Shown piece after piece: positions 60,691 to 64,000 of a stretch of 64,000 bases of DNA; within the stretch, counting starts at the first letter, position 1, and each line of letters opens with the position of its first letter. A program made the translations under genes and the position numbers. Source of the stretch: JBHJGS01 sp050331575 (GTDB lineage: Bacteria > Pseudomonadota > Alphaproteobacteria > Sphingomonadales > Rhodothalassiaceae); contig JBHJGS010000021.1 in assembly GCA_050331575.1 (NCBI GenBank), forward strand, positions 1 through 64,000, given 5' to 3'. The notes beneath the pieces were generated by a model. That model searched no databases. It had not been told where the DNA came from and was given only the letters and a program-made list of their open reading frames with translations.

Positions 60691-61497
60691 TCACAAAAAT
60701 CGCCCCACCACGCTTTTGTAGCTACGGCTGACCTTCAGTTCGCGGCCGCTGTGCAGCACCAGGAAGCATTCGCCATTGGCATGCGGGTGCACCTCGCGGA
60801 CGCGGTCGAGATTGACGATGGTGGAGCGGTGAATGCGTTGGAACACGGCGGGGTCAAGGCGTGCCTCCATCTGCTTCATGGTCTCGCGCAGGATGTGCGT
60901 GATGTCGCCGACATGGATGCACATATAGTCGCGTGCCGCGTCGATATAGTCGATATCGGCGACATCGACCCGGGTGATGATGCCGCGATCCTTGATGTGC
61001 AGCTGGCTGTCATAACGGCCCTGAGCCGGCGCCTCATTGTGCAGAATCGCGGTCAGCGCCGTTCTCGGTTCCCCCTCCAGGGTCTCGACCAGCTCCACCA
61101 ATCGGGCCTGCTGCTCCACGGCCGCACGCTGGGCGCGCACCTCGCGCACCCGTGCCATGGCATCGGCCAGGCGCTGCTCTTCCACCGGCTTCAGCAGATA
61201 ATCCAGAGCATGGGCCTGAAACGCCTCCAAGGCATATTGATCATAGGCGGTGACGAACACGAACAGCGGCAGATACTGGCCGACCAGCGCCTTGATCACC
61301 TCAAAACCGTTGAAGCCGGGCATCTGGATGTCGAGAAACACCAGATCGGGCTTCAGCTCGCGGATCATCTTGATCGCCTCGCGGCCATTGGCGGCCTGGC
61401 CGGCGATCTCGACGTCGCGATAGGGCTCCAGCCGAATCGCCAGGCCGCGCAGGGCCAGCGGTTCATCATCGACGAGCAGGGTGCGGATCACGCTCAT
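60691..61497 (-). CDS. LytTR-family response regulator
   Basis: A 268-residue protein. The receiver domain (1-120) has TLLVDDEPLALRGL, phospho-acceptor Asp in LVFLDIQMPGFNG and the Lys of YLLKPVEE. A linker with a coiled-coil-like stretch leads to a LytTR DNA-binding domain (160-268: DIDYIDAARDYMCIHVG, FQRIHRSTIVNLDRV). It starts in an ATGA overlap with the kinase gene. LytTR regulators often control surface polysaccharides; the adjacent EPS locus is a candidate target. Confidence 0.93.
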   Translation of the reverse strand: MSVIRTLLVDDEPLALRGLAIRLEPYRDVEIAGQAANGREAIKMIRELKPDLVFLDIQMPGFNGFEVIKALVGQYLPLFVFVTAYDQYALEAFQAHALDYLLKPVEEQRLADAMARVREVRAQRAAVEQQARLVELVETLEGEPRTALTAILHNEAPAQGRYDSQLHIKDRGIITRVDVADIDYIDAARDYMCIHVGDITHILRETMKQMEARLDPAVFQRIHRSTIVNLDRVREVHPHANGECFLVLHSGRELKVSRSYKSVVGRFL

Positions 61498-62585
61498 GCG
61501 GCTTTGCGTCCTTTGGTGTCGGGCTGGGCATATTCCAGGGGAATGTGAATGCGCACCTCCAGCCCGCGCGGCTTGAGATTGATCAGCTGAAAGCGGTGCC
61601 TGTCGCCATAGATCTCGTTCAACCGCGCGCGGGTATTGGCGATGCCGACGCCGGAGGAGGTGTGGGCCGGCAGCGCCGGCTTGTCGCCGTTCAAGCCCGG
61701 GCCGTCGTCGATCACCGACAGGCGCAGATGCGGCTCGGCCATGATCGCGGCGATGGTCACGGTGCCGCCGCTCTCGGACGGTGCGACGGCATATTTGATG
61801 GCATTCTCGATCATCGGCTGTAACAACAGGCTGGGGATCAGCGCCTTTTCCGCGCCGGCCTGGATATCGAAGGCAATGGTCAGACGCGGACCGAACCGAA
61901 CCCGCTCAATATCCAGATACAGCCGCAGGGCATAGAGCTCATTGTCCAGAGTGACCTTTGCGGTGGGCTGATTGACCAGGGAGTAGCGCAAAAAGGCCGA
62001 CAGCTTCGACAGCATATCATTGGCGCAGGCGACATCCCGGTCCAGCACCAGGGTGGAGATCGCGTTCAGGGTGTTGAACAGAAAATGCGGATTGAGCTGA
62101 TAGCGCAGCATCGCCAGCTGGGCTTCATGCGCCATGGCACTGGCCTTCAAGGTCGCTTCCTTCTGCGCCACCAGATCGCGGTAGGTCTTGGTGCCCAGAT
62201 AGGCGGCCGACCAGGAGATCAGCACAAAGCCCTCCAGCATGAAATTCTCAAACAGGCCATATTCGGCGGCCTGAGCGGGGTTGTTCAGCCGAATGGTGAA
62301 AATCTCGATGGCGGAAAAGGCGAAGGCGAACAGCACTGAGACCGCCAGTCCGATCAAGGCCAACATCGGCAGCGGCAGATGACCCAGAGGCTGATAGATG
62401 TAGCGCATCGTGGAGGTCAGCACGAATCCGGTGACCGCGGCGACCAGGGCTGTATCGAAGAACGGGCTGAACAAGCCCGCCTGGGTATAGCCCTGCAGCA
62501 AACGCACGGCCAGATAGGCGCTCCAGATCAGGATCTGGAACAGCCAGAACAGGCTCTCACGGTTTAGGCGCAGGACGGGCGGCAC
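61494..62585 (-). CDS. LytS/YehU-type sensor histidine kinase
   Basis: A 363-residue kinase. Four membrane segments (about 12-130) are followed by a His_kinase domain with the phospho-acceptor in LRYQLNPHFLFNTLNAIS and an ATPase domain (QPMIENAIKYAV, DDGPGLNG, SGVGIANTRARL). The GTG start at 62585 has GGAAGGGG upstream. It pairs with the overlapping LytTR regulator. No extracellular sensor domain is present, so the signal is probably in or at the membrane. Confidence 0.92.
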   Translation of the reverse strand: MPPVLRLNRESLFWLFQILIWSAYLAVRLLQGYTQAGLFSPFFDTALVAAVTGFVLTSTMRYIYQPLGHLPLPMLALIGLAVSVLFAFAFSAIEIFTIRLNNPAQAAEYGLFENFMLEGFVLISWSAAYLGTKTYRDLVAQKEATLKASAMAHEAQLAMLRYQLNPHFLFNTLNAISTLVLDRDVACANDMLSKLSAFLRYSLVNQPTAKVTLDNELYALRLYLDIERVRFGPRLTIAFDIQAGAEKALIPSLLLQPMIENAIKYAVAPSESGGTVTIAAIMAEPHLRLSVIDDGPGLNGDKPALPAHTSSGVGIANTRARLNEIYGDRHRFQLINLKPRGLEVRIHIPLEYAQPDTKGRKAA

Positions 62586-62673
62586 CGGGATCCCCTTCCA
62601 ACATCGGCACTTACCCCCGCACTATGGCCATCCCCACGCGCGCCGCCAAGGCTCGCTTGCGTTGAGGCCTTGA

Positions 62674-62688
62674 CGTTATAAAGTAACG
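62674..62688. promoter_or_regulatory. Palindrome in the merC promoter, possible Zur-like operator
   Basis: CGTTATAAAGTAACG: 5-base arms (CGTTA/TAACG) around a 5-base A/T centre, 34 bases before the merC start and overlapping a possible -10 (TATAAA). Shape and composition resemble Zur/Fur-type boxes. Assignment is tentative. Confidence 0.4.
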
Positions 62689-62722
62689 CTTTACCATGAG
62701 CGCGTTCGACCGAGAGGAGCTT

Positions 62723-63136
62723 ATGACGCAACCGCCTGCCGCGCCGCCGGCCGCCGCGCCGGCCGCACCGTTCGACCGGGTCGCCATCGGCCTATCCCTG
62801 GCCTGCCTAATCCATTGCCTGGTGCTGCCCCCGGCCTTGGTGATGCTGCCGCTTGTCGCTGCGGCCTGGCCGGAGGATCTTTGGGTGCATGCCGGGCTGT
62901 TCGCGATCGCGTTGCCGGTGGCGGTGCTGGCGCTGTATCGCGGTTGGCGGCTGCACCGCCGGCGCTGGCCCGCGCTGCTGGGCCTTGTCGGCCTGTGCGG
63001 ACTGGCCGCCGGACTGTTGATGCACTCCCTGCCGCTGGGCGAGACCGCCGAACGCGCCGCCAGCGTGACCGGTGCCAGCGCTCTGGCCCTGGCCCATCTG
63101 CTTAATCTAAGGTGTCGGCATCATGCCCGACCATGA
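62723..63136 (+). CDS. MerC-domain membrane protein
   Basis: A 137-residue protein with four membrane helices and the paired Cys of MerC in helix 1 (LACLIHCLVLP). MerC proteins bind or move Hg(II) or other soft metals. No merR, merA or merT is nearby. Start 62723 is fixed by AGGAG 4 bases upstream; an upstream ATG at 62696 lacks a ribosome-binding site. It overlaps the ABC ATPase gene by 14 bases, so it is part of a transporter operon. Confidence 0.82.
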   Translation: MTQPPAAPPAAAPAAPFDRVAIGLSLACLIHCLVLPPALVMLPLVAAAWPEDLWVHAGLFAIALPVAVLALYRGWRLHRRRWPALLGLVGLCGLAAGLLMHSLPLGETAERAASVTGASALALAHLLNLRCRHHARP

Positions 63137-63797
63137 GCCCGCCACGCTGATCCAGGCCGATGCACTGCGTCATCGCTTCGGCACACGCACGGTCTTGTCC
63201 CTGCCGGCGTGGCGGGTGACCCGCGGGCGGCACTGCCTGATCCTGGGTCCGTCCGGCGCCGGCAAGAGCACGCTGATCCACATCGTCACCGGCCTGACCC
63301 GGCCGAGCGAGGGGCAGATCAGGGTGCAGGGGCAGGATTTGTTCGCGCTCAGCCCCGGTCAGCGCGACCGGGCGCGCGGTCGGCTGTTCGGCATCGTGTT
63401 CCAGAGCTTGCGGCTGATTTCCAGCCTCTCGGTGCGGGACAATCTGCGCCTGGCGCGCAGCCTGGCCGGCATGCCTGCGGACCCGGCCCGTCTGGACGGG
63501 CTGCTGGACGCGGTCGGCCTGTCGTACCGGGCCGGCGCCAAGCCGCGCCAATTGAGCCTGGGGGAGGCGCAGCGGGCCGCCATCGCCCGAGCAGCTGCTG
63601 CGGAACCGGCGATCCTGATCGCCGATGAGCCGACCTCGGCGCTGGATCGGGTGCGCGCGGAGCAGGTCATGGCGTTGCTGACCGGGCTGTGCGAGCGAAG
63701 CGGCGCCACCTTGATCGCCGCCAGCCACGATGAGCGCATCACCGGCCATTTCGCCGATACCCTGACGCTCACCTCGGGCGAGGCGATGGCGGCATGA
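63123..63797 (+). CDS. ABC transporter ATP-binding protein, LolD/MacB-like
   Basis: A 224-residue ATPase: Walker A GPSGAGKST, Q-loop FQSL, signature LSLGEAQR (variant of LSGGQ), Walker B ILIADEPTSALD and the switch His in AASHD. It resembles the ATPases that pair with FtsX-like permeases. It overlaps merC by 14 bases and the permease gene by 4 (ATGA). With MerC the set may serve metal handling or metal-linked envelope transport. Confidence 0.92.
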   Translation: MPDHEPATLIQADALRHRFGTRTVLSLPAWRVTRGRHCLILGPSGAGKSTLIHIVTGLTRPSEGQIRVQGQDLFALSPGQRDRARGRLFGIVFQSLRLISSLSVRDNLRLARSLAGMPADPARLDGLLDAVGLSYRAGAKPRQLSLGEAQRAAIARAAAAEPAILIADEPTSALDRVRAEQVMALLTGLCERSGATLIAASHDERITGHFADTLTLTSGEAMAA

Positions 63798-64000
63798 GCT
63801 GGGCCGCGCTGAGCTGGGCGGCGTTGCGCGATCGGCCGCTGAATAGCCTGCTGACGCTGGTGATCTTGGCGCTGGGCACGGCCAGCCTCAGCCTCTTGAT
63901 GCTGCTGTCCCAGCAAGTCGAAGGCCAGTTGACCCGCCAGACCGCGGGCGTGGATCTGGTCGCCGGCGCCAAGGGCAGCCCGCTGCAGCTGATCCTGTCC
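63794..64000 (+). CDS. FtsX-like ABC permease (5' part; continues past window)
   Basis: 69 codons from an ATGA overlap with the ATPase gene. An N-terminal membrane helix (LNSLLTLVILALGTASLSLL) is followed by GVDLVAGAKGSPLQLILS, a segment characteristic of the MacB/FtsX-type permeases found with ZrgC-like ATPases. The rest lies beyond the window. Confidence 0.85.
   Translation, partial: MSWAALSWAALRDRPLNSLLTLVILALGTASLSLLMLLSQQVEGQLTRQTAGVDLVAGAKGSPLQLILS

Overview
The window is G+C-rich (about two thirds by eye) bacterial chromosome, densely packed with many 1-14 bp start/stop overlaps. Family-level resemblance (DUF721 beside mutY, a BdhA/patatin/acetoacetate decarboxylase operon, a large TonB-dependent receptor, T6SS accessory proteins of the DUF2169/DUF3540/DUF4150 set) points to an alphaproteobacterium, possibly marine given four sulfotransferase genes. 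Order and genus cannot be fixed from the sequence alone. No rRNA, tRNA, CRISPR array or transposase was seen.

Layout. (1) 1-14629: a type VI secretion accessory region. An FHA protein (cut by the left edge) and a small Ser/Thr kinase lie on the minus strand and a transglutaminase-like gene on the plus strand. They are followed by a plus-strand train of two near-duplicate VgrG spikes, a DUF2169-pentapeptide protein, a second pentapeptide protein, DUF3540, a DUF4150 PAAR-like tip and a TPR protein. Core tss genes are not in the window. (2) 14795-20884: an AhpD-like gene, then a less G+C-rich patch with a sulfotransferase, a hydrolase 5' fragment and a frameshifted TonB-dependent receptor, ending in an intact alpha/beta hydrolase. 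A 28-bp direct repeat joins the fragment to the intact gene. (3) 20913-23584: minus-strand acetoacetate decarboxylase, 3-hydroxybutyrate dehydrogenase and patatin. (4) 23815-34042: ribosomal L28, a His/Gly-rich secreted protein, a 162-residue acidic protein with no basic residues, an FNT channel, an orphan ORF6N protein, bioB divergent from bioF-bioD, mutY, DUF721/DciA and a class III CoA-transferase.

(5) 34154-60451: a large capsule/exopolysaccharide locus. It encodes an initiating phosphoglycosyl transferase, WecG/TagA, WecB, at least five other glycosyltransferases, a flippase, an O-antigen ligase/polymerase-type protein, a Wzz/BY-kinase, a methyltransferase, an acetyltransferase, three sulfotransferases, a pyruvyl transferase and a GH10 glycanase. 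Its export proteins are the most unusual part. A Wza-like lipoprotein and an outer-membrane beta-barrel are encoded as overlapping genes (48537-50329), and 1.3 kb away one gene (51604-53649) fuses the same two kinds of module. Together the genes suggest a secreted anionic polymer (sulfated, pyruvylated) made by a Wzx/Wzy-like route and exported through a channel in which a beta-barrel replaces or supplements Wza's helical pore. TIGR03087-like and TIGR03016-like members resemble exosortase (EpsH1)-linked loci, but no exosortase gene is visible.

(6) 60691-64000: a LytS/LytTR-type two-component pair on the minus strand, then MerC, an ABC ATPase and an FtsX-like permease (cut by the right edge) behind a short palindrome that could be a metal-responsive operator.
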